Source of the DNA: Prorocentrum cordatum
Taxonomy: Eukaryota > Sar > Dinophyceae > Prorocentrales > Prorocentraceae
Direction of reading: 5' to 3'
Assembly: GCA_963575745.1 (NCBI GenBank)
Contig: CAUYUJ010006535.1
Location: 108,920-172,919, forward strand
Length of the DNA: 64,000 nucleotides
Shown here: in pieces, positions 29,691 through 40,430 of the stretch
Numbering within the stretch: the stretch's first letter is position 1
How the letters are laid out: each line of letters begins with the position of its first letter
Position numbers and translations under genes: made by a program
Notes under the pieces: model-generated
The model's input: the letters and a program-made list of their open reading frames with translations, nothing else
Databases searched by the model: none
What the model was told of the DNA's origin: nothing

Positions 29691-32600
29691 CGGCAGGCGG
29701 AAAAAAAGGAGCACGGCAGACCACACAGGAGCACGGCAGACTCCACAGGAGCACGGCAGACCACAAAGGGAACACGGCAGACCACACAGGAGCCCGGCAG
29801 ACCCCACACGAATACGGCAGACCCCAAAGGAGCACGGCAGACCACACAGGAGCACGGAAGACCACACAAGAGCACGGCAGACCCAACAGGAACACGGCAG
29901 ACCCAACACGAGCACGGCAGAGCCGACAGGAGCACGGCAAACCCCGCAAGAGCACGGCAGACCGCACAGGAGCACGGCAGACCACACAGGATCACGGCAA
30001 ACCCCACAGGAGCACGGCAGTCCACACAGGAGCACGGCAGTGGTGTTGCTGGTTTGGTCCCCTCGGGATACCGCATTGACGTGTTGCTGGTTTGCCCCCC
30101 CCAGGATACCTTCTTGACGTGTTGCTGGTTTGTCCCCTCAGCACCTTCTTGACGTGTTGCTGGTTTGCCCCTTCAGGATGACTTCTTGGCGAGTGGCTGG
30201 TTTTGCTTCAGGGTAACTTATTGAAGTGTTGGTGGTCGACCACCTCAGCACCTTCTTGGCGTGTTGCTCGTTTGCCCCCCTCAGGATAACCTTTGACGTG
30301 TTGCTGGTTTGCCCCGTCAGGATAACTTCTTCACGTGTTGCTGGTTTGCCCCCACAGGAGCACGGCAGACCACACAGGAGCACGGCAGACCCCACACGAG
30401 CACGGCAGACCAAAGAGACGACACAAGGAGCACAGCAGATCCCGCAGAAGCACGGCAGACACCACACGAGCACGGCAGATCCCAAATGAGCACGGCAGAC
30501 CACAGAAGCACTGCAGACCACACAAGAGCACCGCAGACCTCACAGGAGCACGGCAGACCCCACAGGAGCACGGCAGACCCCACAGGAGCACGGCAAACCA
30601 CAAAGGAGCACGGCAGACCACAGGAGCACGGCAAACCACACAGGAGCACGGCAGACCACACAGGAGCACGGCAATCCCCACAGGAGCACGGCAGACCGCG
30701 CGCAGGTACAACATAAACGCGCCTTTTGTTGTACCCCGGACGCCGCTGGCGTTTCCCCCACAGGAGCACGGCAGACCCCACAAGCTGGCGGGAAACCCCA
30801 AATGAGCACGGCAGACCACAGGAGCACGGCAGACCACACAGGAGCACGGCAGACGCCACAGGAGCACGGCAGACCGCGCAGGAGCACGGCAGACCACACA
30901 TGAGCACGGCAGACCCCACAGGAGCACGGCAGACCCCATAGGAGCACGGCAGACCATATAAGAGCACGGCAGACCAACAGGAGCACGGCAGACCACACAA
31001 GAGCACGGCAGGCCACACAGGAGCACGGCAGACCACACAGGAGCACGGCAAACCACAAAGGAGCACGGCAGACCACACAAGAGCACGGCAGACCCCACAA
31101 GAGCACGGCAGACCCCACAGGAGCACGGCAGACCCCACAGGAGCACGGCAGATCAGACCCAAAAGGAGCACGGCAGACCACACAGGAGCAAGGCAAACCA
31201 CAGGAGCACGGCAGACCACACAGGAGCACGGCAGACCCCACAGTAGCAAGGCAGACCCCAAAGGAGCACGGCAGACCACCGGAGCACGGCAGACCACACA
31301 GGAGTACGGCAGACCCCACATGAGCACGGCAAATCCCAAATGAGCACGGCAAATCCCAAATGAGCACGGCAGACCACACAGGAGCACGGCAGACTCCACA
31401 GGAGCACGGCAGACCACAAAGGAGCACGGCAGACCACACAGGAGCCCGGCAGACGCCACAGTAGCACGGCAGACGCCACAGGAGCACGGCGGAACCCACA
31501 GGAGCACGGCAGACCGCGCGCGGGTACAACAGAAACGCGCCTTTTTGTTGTACCCCGAACGCCGCTGGCGTTTCCCCAACAGGAGCACGGCAGATCTCAC
31601 AGGCGCGCGGCAGACCCCAAATGAGCACGGCCGACCACAGGAGCACGGCAGACCCCAGATGAGTACGGCAGACCCCAAAAGAGCACCGTAGACGCCTCAG
31701 GAGCACGGCTGACCACACAGGAGCACGGCAGACCACACAGGAACGCGGCAAACCACAAAGGAGCAAGGCAGACCCCAAATGAGCACGGCAGTCCACACGT
31801 TCGCACGGCAGACCGCACAGGAGCACGGCAGACCCCACATGAGCACGGCAGACCAAGAAGGAGCACGGCAGACCACACAGGAGCACGGCAGACCACACAT
31901 GAGCACGGCAGACCACACAGGACACGGCAGACCCCACGGGAGCACGGCAGACCACACAGGAGCACGGCAAACCACACAAGAGCACGGCAGACCATACAGG
32001 AGCACGCCAGACCACACAGGAGCACGGCAGACCACACGTTCGCACGGCAAACTCCACAGGAGCACGGCAGACACCAAAGAAGCACGGCAGTGGTACGTGG
32101 CACTGCTGTGGTATGCCGTACTAAAAACGTGGAATATCTCATAAGCCCAGGGGACAAAAGAACGCTTCCCGTTCTTGTCCGGTCAGGTTCGTTGGCGGAT
32201 TTCCCAAAATGGCCATTTCGCTCGAGACATCCTCGAAAAATCGAGGTGTTGGAGGCTATCGTTTAAGACGTCTTATGTTAAAAATGACGGTTTCGCTCGA
32301 GACATCCTCAAAAAATCGGGATGTTGAAAAATATCAAAAATTTTTGTTATGCATGAAAAATGAGCGTTTCGCTCGAGACATCCTCGAAAAAATGAGATGC
32401 CGACAGAGGTGTTTTAGAACCTCTTATGTTAAAAATGACGTTTTCGCTCGGGACGTCCTCAGAAAATGAGCAGGTGGTCTGCCGTGCTCCCGTGTGGAGC
32501 ACGGCAGACCACGGCCATTTCGCTCGAGACATCCTCAAAAAATCGAGGTGTGGTCTGCCGTGCTCCTGTGTGGTCTGCCTTGCTCCTGTGGTCTGCCGTG

Positions 32601-33960
32601 CTCCCCACAGGGCAAACGCAGACCACACAGGAGCACGGCAAACCACACAAGAGCACGGCAGACCTCACAGGAGCACGGCAGACCACACAGGAGCACGGCA
32701 GACCACACAGGACACGGCAGACCCCACGGGAGCACGGCAGACCACACAGGAGCACGGCAAACCACACAAGAGCACGGCAGACCATACAGGAGCACGCCAG
32801 ACCACACAGGAGCACGGCAGACCACACGTTCGCACGGCAAACTCCACAGGAGCACGGCAGACCCAAAAGGAGCACGGCAGTGGTACGTGGCACTGCTGTG
32901 GTATGCCGTACTAAAAACGTGGAATATCTCATAAGCCCAGGGGACAAAAGGACGCTTCCCGTTCTTGTCCGGTCAGGTTCCCCAAAATGGCCATTTCGCT
33001 CGAGACATCCTCGAAAAATCGAGGTGTTGGAGGCTATCGTTTAAGACGTCTTATGTCAAAAATGACGGTTTCGCTCGAGACATCCTCAAAAAATCGGGAT
33101 GTTGAAAAATATCAAAAATTTTTGTTATGCATGAAAAATGAGCGTTTCGCTCGAGACATCCTCGAAAAAATGAGATGCCGACAGAGGTGTTTTAGAACCT
33201 CTTATGTCAAAAATGACGTTTTCGCTCGGGACGTCCTCAGAAAATGAGCAGGTGGTCTGCCGTGCTCCCGTGTGGAGCACGGCAGACCACGGCCATTTCG
33301 CTCGAGACATCCTCAAAAAATCGAGGTGGCGTCTGCCGTGCTCCTGTGTGGTCTGCCTTGCTCCTGTGGTCTGCCGTGCTCCACACAGGGGCACGGCAGA
33401 CCACAGGAGGAACCGAGAGGAGCACGGCAGACCAAGACGAGGAGCACGGCAGACCAGGCTTAGGAACCGAGAGGAGCACGGCAGACCAAGACGAGGAGCA
33501 CGGCAGACCAGGCACCAAGAGCGTCCTCAAGACGACGGAAAGGATGACCAAGACGAGGAGCACGGCAGACCAAGACGAGGAGCACGGCAGACTATGCCCT
33601 AAGAGTGCCCTCAAGACGGCCGAACAACGGCAGACCCCATAGGACACGGCAGACCACAGAAGAGCACGGCAGACCAACCGGAGCACGGCAGACCACAGAA
33701 GAGCACGGCAGGCCACACAGGAGCACGGCAGACCACACAGGAGCACGGCAGACCACAAAGGAGCACGGCAGACCACACAGGAGCACGGCAGACGCCACAG
33801 GAGCACGGCGGAACCCACAGGAGCACGGCAGACCACAGAAGAGCACGGCAGACCAACAGGAGCACGGCAGACCACACAAGAGCACGGCAGGCCACACCGG
33901 AACACGGCAGAACACACCGGAGCACGGCAAAGCATTCAGGATCAGTGCAGGTCGCAGGGG
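29685..33960. repeat. CACAGGAGCACGGCAGACC minisatellite (main array)
   Basis: Well over one hundred copies of a 19-20 bp unit, CACAGGAGCACGGCAGACC, cover most of this interval. It is interrupted by a block of ~36-bp repeats at 30040-30350, by two copies of a GGTACAAC...CGCTGGCGTTTCCCC segment (30709-30760 and 31525-31580) and by the ~270-bp repeat at 32205 and 32988. A segment of about 780 bp is duplicated (32090-32880 and 32880-33410, partly). The open frames of 100-500 codons on both strands (Cys, Val, Leu, Pro or His, Arg, Thr, Ala) follow from the unit length and lack of stops. Confidence 0.95.
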
Positions 33961-34255
33961 CGCCGCGTATCACAGGAGCACACCAGACCAACACGGCCAA
34001 TCAGCACGGCAACGCCAGGAGTATAGCAGAGCACAGGAGCGCGCCTTCAATTATTTCCAGTGCGCAATGCCGTGGGTGCTCTTGATAGCCCTCGACGATT
34101 AAAGTCGCTCTCTCACGTGCTCTATGTTGTTGGCACATGTTGTATTGGGCTCAATGTGGTTGCAAAGCTGCGGCAGGGTGTGCGCGGTGGAGGTGCTTCT
34201 ATTAGCCCTGTGAGATCCAACTTTCAGTAGGTGATCCTCGGGGCGATTCTTACCG

Positions 34256-35620
34256 ATGTTTATTTTCGGCATGCTCCGACTGGCGTTCTATATGATTTTC
34301 TGTGGGTCTCTTGTTTGTCGAGCGCGTGCTGCTAAGACGACCAAGTATTGCAAAGGGTATCACAAGACCCGTCGTGGTGAGGAGCCCCCGAAGGCTCAGT
34401 CCGGTTATGACGGTTACTGCAAGTCTTGCTACAAGGAGAAGCATCCTACTCTGTACCGCCAGAAGCAGGAGAAGAGAAAGGGATGTTGTCGATTCTGCGG
34501 TGCGCAGCGCGAGCTCAGCGGTGGCATGTGTAAGCCGTGTTATCGGTCTCGCAGCTGCCCTGAGTGTACCTGGTGCAACGAGGAAGACGAACCAACGCTG
34601 TGCGTGGCCTGCGAGTCACGCGAGAAGCACCCGCAGGCCGCGGGAAAAAGATGTGCTATGGCGTGTCCGACGCACACTTCGCCTGAGGAGCGCAATCTCA
34701 AGCTGTGCTCCGAGTGCTTTACATCTTCGATCCCTTGTTCGCACTGCGCTGCGCCGACTCCTGCTGGCTCCTTGACTCGGTCGAAGTGTAGCAACGAATC
34801 TTGCGACGCATCAGTGGTGTTCTGTAGCGCGTGTTCTGGCATGTCTAACGGGCAATCGAAAGCGAAGTGCCAGTCGTGCTGGGCCCAGGACGGTCGGTGC
34901 TGCGTGCACTGCGGTCGGATGCGAGGTCGAAATGAAGTGATATATCGGCGAGCTTGCAAGGCCTGTTTCGCTGCGCGCTCGTGCGCCGTCTGCCACGGTG
35001 TGCCGCCGGCGTCGCTGGAGACCCCGCAGTGCGAGATGTGCGACAACCTCGCTCTGTGGTGTCCTGAGTGCACAACACCAGAGCAGCGGGCGGCGGGCCT
35101 GTGTAAAACACATTGGGATTCCCCCGAGTGCGCATTCTGTTACAGGACCGAGGACTCCGCCACCAAGGAACCGCTGCAGGTGTCCATGATCGAATGCGGA
35201 ACAGAGAGCTGCTCCAAAGTCGTGAGGAGCTGCTTTGTGTGCTCGTCGCATTTCAAGAAGAGCGCGGCGCTGTGCGACGTGTGCTGGAAGGCAGCTGGCT
35301 CCAAGTGCATCGGATGCGGTGTCAAACCAGCCCGGACCGCCAGGGTATATCAGCACTTTTGCCAGAAATGCTTCGGGGAGGAGAGGCTCGCAGACCTCGT
35401 CCGTGACGAGAGCAGGAAGTTCCTCGCCGACGAGCCGCGACCGCAGAGGCTCGACGACGGCGTCGCCCGATCCGCACCCGCTTTGCAGGTACTCCTCGCT
35501 CTGGCAAAGCCCGAGCCCGGGTCCTTGCCGAAGTACGCGGAGACGCCCGAGTACATGGACCCGAACCATTGCCGCTTCTGCAAGCAACCGTGGGGCGGCT
35601 CCGACGACGACGACAAGCGA
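34256..35620 (+). CDS. Helitron protein, Cys-rich N-terminal region
   Basis: From the ATG at 34256 the frame reads a short hydrophobic start and then about 400 residues with many CxxC pairs (CKSCY, CRFCG, CKPCY, CPECTWC, CSECF, CSHC, CQSCW, CVHCG, CKACF, CEMC, CPEC, CIGCG). Spacing of 10-15 residues between pairs suggests several zinc-binding modules; none matches a named finger that I can identify. Downstream, the last pair CRFCKQPWGGSDDDD loses the frame inside a GAC repeat, and the partner CEEC is found one frame over. The first real exon may begin at about 34333 with an upstream exon unseen; the ATG used here is only the first in the frame. Confidence 0.7.
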
Positions 35621-36171
35621 CGGCACCTGCGAGGAGTGCAGGCATGATCTCCATCAACGAGACGGCGAAGACATTCTCCAGACGTACCGGAGGACAGTGC
35701 TGGAACGGGCGCTCGCAGAGGGCCTGGACGCGGTCAGTCCGCAGGTGGGCAGGTTTTGTGTGGCGCAGTACAAGAATGCGCAGACGGACGAACGATGCGT
35801 CCATGATGCCTGTGCCGTCTGCTGTCGAAAGACGCCCAAGTGCGACTTGAATCGAGTTCACATCCCATCGTCGAGCAGCGACACGTGCCCGGAGTGGTTA
35901 TCGTGGTCCGATGAGTTCTGGAATGAAAACAAGGAGACGTGGTACGAGCAGGTCGACAAGCTCCTCAGCATTGAACAGTACTTGAAAAAGTTCTTCAAGG
36001 TGTCTGAGCGAGCCCAGGAAGCGCGAGAGAGCGTGGAGGCGTGCAGCCGCGGGGAGCCGCACGAGCTCGGGTTCACGAAGGTGGAGGACGCAAAGAACTG
36101 GGTCGACCGCGTGCGCCGTTGGGAAGACAATCTGAGGAGAGACATGCGGGAGCACTCCGTTGTCTCTCCAG
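35621..36171 (+). CDS. Helitron protein, continuation after a frameshift
   Basis: The frame continues as DGTCEECRHDLHQRDGEDIL, completing the zinc pair left open by the previous block, and reads CVHDACAVCCRKTPKC and then a helical, Lys/Glu-rich segment ending MREHSVVSP. The exon ends at TCTCCAG|GTGGCG. The single-base slip lies within or just after GACGACGACGACAAG (about 35607-35622). It could be a real mutation or an assembly error in the short repeat. A tiny intron is less likely. Confidence 0.72.
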
Positions 36172-37433
36172 GTGGCGCTCTCTCTCGTTGTCCCAGCTTC
36201 TGTTGTCGTTAGAACCTCTTATGTCAAAAATGACGTTTTCGCTCGGGACGTCCTCAGAAAATGAGCAGGTGGTCTGCAGACCATACAGGAGCACGCCAAA
36301 CCACACAGGAGCACGGCAGACCACACGTTCGCACGGCAAACACCACAGGAGCACGGCAGACACCAAAGAAGCACGGCAGTGGTGTTGCTGGTTTGGTCCC
36401 CTCGGGATACCGCATTGACGTGTTGCTGGTTTGCCCCCCCCAGGATACCTTCTTGACGTGTTGCTGGTTTGTCCCCTCAGCACCTTCTTGACGTGTTGCT
36501 GGTTTGCCCCCTCAGGATGACTTCTTGGCGAGTGGCTGGTTTTGCCTCAGGGTAACTTATTGAAGTGTTGGTGGTCGACCACCTCAGCACCTTCTTGGCG
36601 TGTTGCTCGTTTGCCCCCCTCAGGATAACCTTTGACGTGTTGCTGGTTTGCCCCGTCAGGATAACTTCTTCACGTGTTGCTGGTTTGCCCCCCTCAGCAT
36701 CTTTTGGACCTGTGGCTGGTTTGCCCCCTCAGGATAACTTCTTGACGTGTTGCTGGTTTGCCCCCCCCAGGATAACTTCTTGACGTGTTGCTGGTTTGCC
36801 CCCCAGGATAACTTCTTGACGTGTTGCTGGTTTGCCCCCCTCAGCACCTTCTTGACGTGTTGCTGGTTTGCCCCTTCGGGATAACTTCTTGACGTGTTGC
36901 TGGTTTGCCCCCCAGGATAACTTCTTGACGTGTTGCTGATTGGTCCCCTGGGTAACTTCTTGACGTGTTGCTGGTTTGCCCCCCAGGAGCAAGGCAGACC
37001 ACACAGGAGCACGGCAGACCACTTTGCGATTTTTTGAGGATGTCTCGAGCGAAATGGCCGTGCTCTGCCGTGCTCCACACGTCAGCACGCCCCGTTGTCT
37101 CTCCAGGTGGCGCTCTCTCTCGTTGTCCAGCTTCTGTTGTCGTTAGAACCTCTTATGTCAAAAATGACGTTTTCGCTCGGGACGTCCTCAGAAAATGAGC
37201 AGGTGGTCTGCCGTGCTCCCGTGTGGAGCACGGCAGACCACGGCCATTTCGCTCGAGACATCCTCAAAAAATCGAGGTGTGGTCTGCCGTGCTCCTGCGT
37301 GGTCTGCCGTGCTCCTGTGGTCTGCCGTGCCCCCCACAGGAGCACGGCAGACCGCGCGCAGGAACCGAGAGGAGCACGGCAGACCAAGACGAGGAGCACG
37401 GCAGACCAGGCTGTTGTCTTGTGCGCACCCCAG
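36172..37433 (+). other. Helitron intron 1, satellite-filled, with duplicated 5' splice site
   Basis: A 1262-bp GT-AG intron. The 7 bases CCAGGTG span both junctions (36168-36174 and 37430-37436), and the codon at the junction is kept (CCA G|GT GAT). About 120 bp, from 14 bp before the donor to 105 bp after it (36157-36276), is repeated at 37092-37210. The intron therefore holds a second copy of its own 5' splice site at about 37106. Between the copies is a ~36-bp satellite array in reverse orientation. Confidence 0.72.
36380..36985 (-). repeat. ~36-bp satellite (CAAACCAGCAACACGTCAAG), reverse orientation, in intron 1
   Basis: About seventeen units of a 33-37 bp repeat. The order of variant units (including a GGTCGACCACC variant near 36567-36585) mirrors that of the array at 43270-43780, so the two are long inverted copies of each other. 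A third copy of the same run of variants is at 30040-30350. Confidence 0.92.
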
Positions 37434-40430
37434 GTGATCCGAATCATCGGTGGGTATTGTACAAGTCCGCAGTATGCACGGATGCGCCCGAGGGCAGCGG
37501 CGGAGATCTTCGCGTGAGCATGTGCAAGGAGTGCGCCGAAGCATTGTCGAACACGCACACAGACAGCCGCGGGCGGTGCCGCCCGCGCGTACGCATGCCC
37601 AGCGAGGCTCTCGCGAATGGCATGTGGCGTGGTCCTGACCCGGAAGAGCTGACGAACTTAACGTACACCGAGTGCAAGGTGATCAACCTGGCGAGGGTGT
37701 ACGTCAGCGTGAAGCGCGTGTTGTTGGACAGGGCGTCTTTCGCCAGGACGAGTGCCGACGAGGCGCCGCGCTATCGCCAGAAGAACGTTGTTGCGTACCC
37801 GCAGAGCCCGGACGCGGCTCTGACTGCCATCGGACTGTCGCCGATGGCCCTGGCGCACACTCTGATCGTCCAGTTCGTGGGAAGCCGCGCTGACGGTATC
37901 TGGCATCATCCTGACTTGCAAGTTTCCGTGGCGCGACTTCGAGCAGCATTTCGTTGGTTGTGCTCCAACAGCTGGAACCACATGGAAGCCACGCGACACC
38001 ATGCCGCATGTGCGGATTCTGGCTTACTCCACGAGTCGATCGAGGAGTTGCTGGACGCGTACGCGACGAGCGTTGGTGGATCCTCGGGCGTTCCGCGCGA
38101 GCTCGTCGACTCGGCGACGTCGATCAGCGGCTCAAGAGCTTCGGTGCAGTCTAAAGGACCAGCTGACTGCACGGAAGAAGGTGAACGCGACACGGAGGAG
38201 AACGGGCCCGAAGAGGCGGAGAACGCCGCCGTCGTTAACGGCGGTTTAGCAGACGTCGACTCCCTGCAGCAGTGGGCACAGGTCATCAGAAACTTTAAGG
38301 CGGCTCAGCGGTTTAAAGAGGAATTGGCCGCTCTAGACCCCGCCGACTTATCTGCTCGCGCCGAGAAGAAGAGAATGCACGGTGTGAGCATGGCCCAGGC
38401 CATCGAAGACCTGGAGAAGCTGTCGAATGAGAAGATGCGAAAACGTTTGGAAGAGTGGGCGCGGTCGGAGACTGACGACAGAGCGCCCTTGAAGATCACG
38501 CACGAGACCACGTTCTTGTCTGCTCGCACGCCGAACTTTTGGGCGTCCTGCTTCGTTCGGCTGTTTCCTCGGGGAGATTGTCAGGAAACATGCCCAGAAC
38601 GTAAAGCGGCGGATAGTACCGTATCGTTCTTGTCTTCCAATAAGTGGATCCAGTGCTTACTTAAACGAGCAGATTGTGATTACTGGCGGAAGGACCTGGA
38701 GTTCGTCGCATCCGTGGTCAACATCTTTATGCGTCGAGATCAGATGAGCAAGGTGGAAGCGTGCATGAGGGAGACGCCCGGCGGCGGCTTCATGGGCATA
38801 ACTCCCGATGAGATGCAAAGGATGAACGAGATCACAGCGGAAGGTTTGGTTGCCGCCGCGATCGCGATGGGAGGTGATGCGAAGGGCATGAGCGATCTTC
38901 TGAGGAATAAAAAGTTGACCCAACCAGTCCGCACAGCCGCTGAAAAAATGCAGGCCGTGTCCCGGAAAGTGCGTGGATCTGCCGAAGAGCGGGACTCGTA
39001 CAGGTGGAATTTCCGAGCTCTTCAGATAAACTCGGGCTGCTCGACTTTGTTCTTTACGCTGAATCCCCACGACATTCGCAGTCCGCTGACGGTGCTACTG
39101 GTGCAGGACGGCACGGAGATGCAGAGGCGATTCTCCCTGAACATGAGCGACAAGGAGGCGGAGGACTGGATGAAAGAATTTCAAGCAGAGCACCCTCGTC
39201 TTCTCCACCGTCGCGTGGCGCAAGACCCTTACTATGCCCAGAAAGTTTTCCACTCGACCGTCAAAGACGTGATGCGCTATATATTCAACTGCGCTGATGG
39301 ACCCTCGAACCTGCCTCCGGATGGCATCGCGGCGATCGAGGTGCCCGGTGTATTCGGGTACGTGCGCTCCTATCTCGGAGTTGTTGAGGAACAGATGCGG
39401 AAGGCGCTGCACATACACATGCTCGTGCAGATTCTTGGCTTCTCGCATCCCGACGATATCTTCGAGAAGAACTCTTTCCTCGACGAATTTAAGCGTCTCC
39501 ACTACTATCACGCCTCAGTCATGTTCCGCAGCCAGGAAGCCGTAGCGCATCATTTCGCCGTTCCTGTGGCTATGAGAACCACCGCCGGGCTGCCGTTGTT
39601 CCCGGTGACTCTGAAGCAGCGGAGCATGATCGGCAGCGCTCGCGTTGAGGAGAGCAACCTCGCGCAGACTGTGGCGCGCGGACTCGACGTGCCGCCTGCT
39701 CTATCCAGGAGCGTGCCTGAGTATCCCTTCTTCGTGGGTTCGTATCACGGCGACGAGAACGTGTCCGGTAGCGACTGGGGCAGCCGCGCTGTTGTCGAGA
39801 TTTTTTCAAGGAGTCGCAAGACGGGCAACCACGTGTGCAAGCCGTCCGTCTGTCACAAGGGGCGTCTCGGAAAGCGTGGTTTCTGCCGCATGTTCTATTG
39901 GCATCTCGTGGAGGTGGGGGACCCGAAGACGGGGCGCCTCGTCGCCAAACGACAGCATGGCTTGCAGCTGCATCCTCGATGGGATGGCGTTGGGCCTCCG
40001 CCGATTCTAGGGTATCCACACGTTGGGTTGCCGGCTCTGGAGACGACGCACCAGTGGCACTTCAAGCTTTCCTACCCGATCATGCTCGGCCCGCAGTGCA
40101 ATCACGACATCCAAGTGCTCCCGCGGTTGTGCGCTCTGAAGAGCAGCAGCCCAGACGCCGTGCCCGATGAGGCAGAGGTTGCCACCGCCAGAGCGGGAAT
40201 GATAGAGCAGCAGGCGGCGAATGAGTTTTACTGTTCGTCATACTCTAGCAAGTCCGCGCCGCACGCGGAGGGACTCGTGCTGACTCTTGCAGTCTCGCTC
40301 CATCAGAAAGAGCAAGACGCGAAGGAGGCTGCTGGCCGCGGCGACGAGCCTGAGAACGTGCACGAGAAGGCGAAGCGGATTCTCCACAGGCTGTTGTCGG
40401 CGACGAACAACAGGATGCACAAGGGTTTCC
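37434..40430 (+). CDS. Helitron Rep (DUF6570-like region and HUH nuclease)
   Basis: The frame begins GDPNHRWVLYKSAVC and runs open for about 1000 codons. The first part (CKECAEALSN, MPSEALANGMWRG, then ELTNLTYTEC) matches the DUF6570 pattern found before Rep in Helitron proteins. Next comes the Rep region: STLFFTLNPHD, then RKALHIHMLVQIL holding the HUH-type metal-binding pair (HIH, 39410-39418), and FYCSSYSSK, a Y-x3-Y-x2-K box with the two expected catalytic tyrosines (codons 40229-40231 and 40241-40243). Rep nicks and joins single-stranded DNA during rolling-circle transposition. The frame is lost at the start of the next block. Confidence 0.87.

Noticed and set aside
29685-33960. Open frames of 100-500 codons on both strands rich in Cys, Val, Leu, Pro or in His, Arg, Thr
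   Set aside because: They follow from a 19-20 bp repeat without stops; the peptides only repeat the unit and show no independent conservation.
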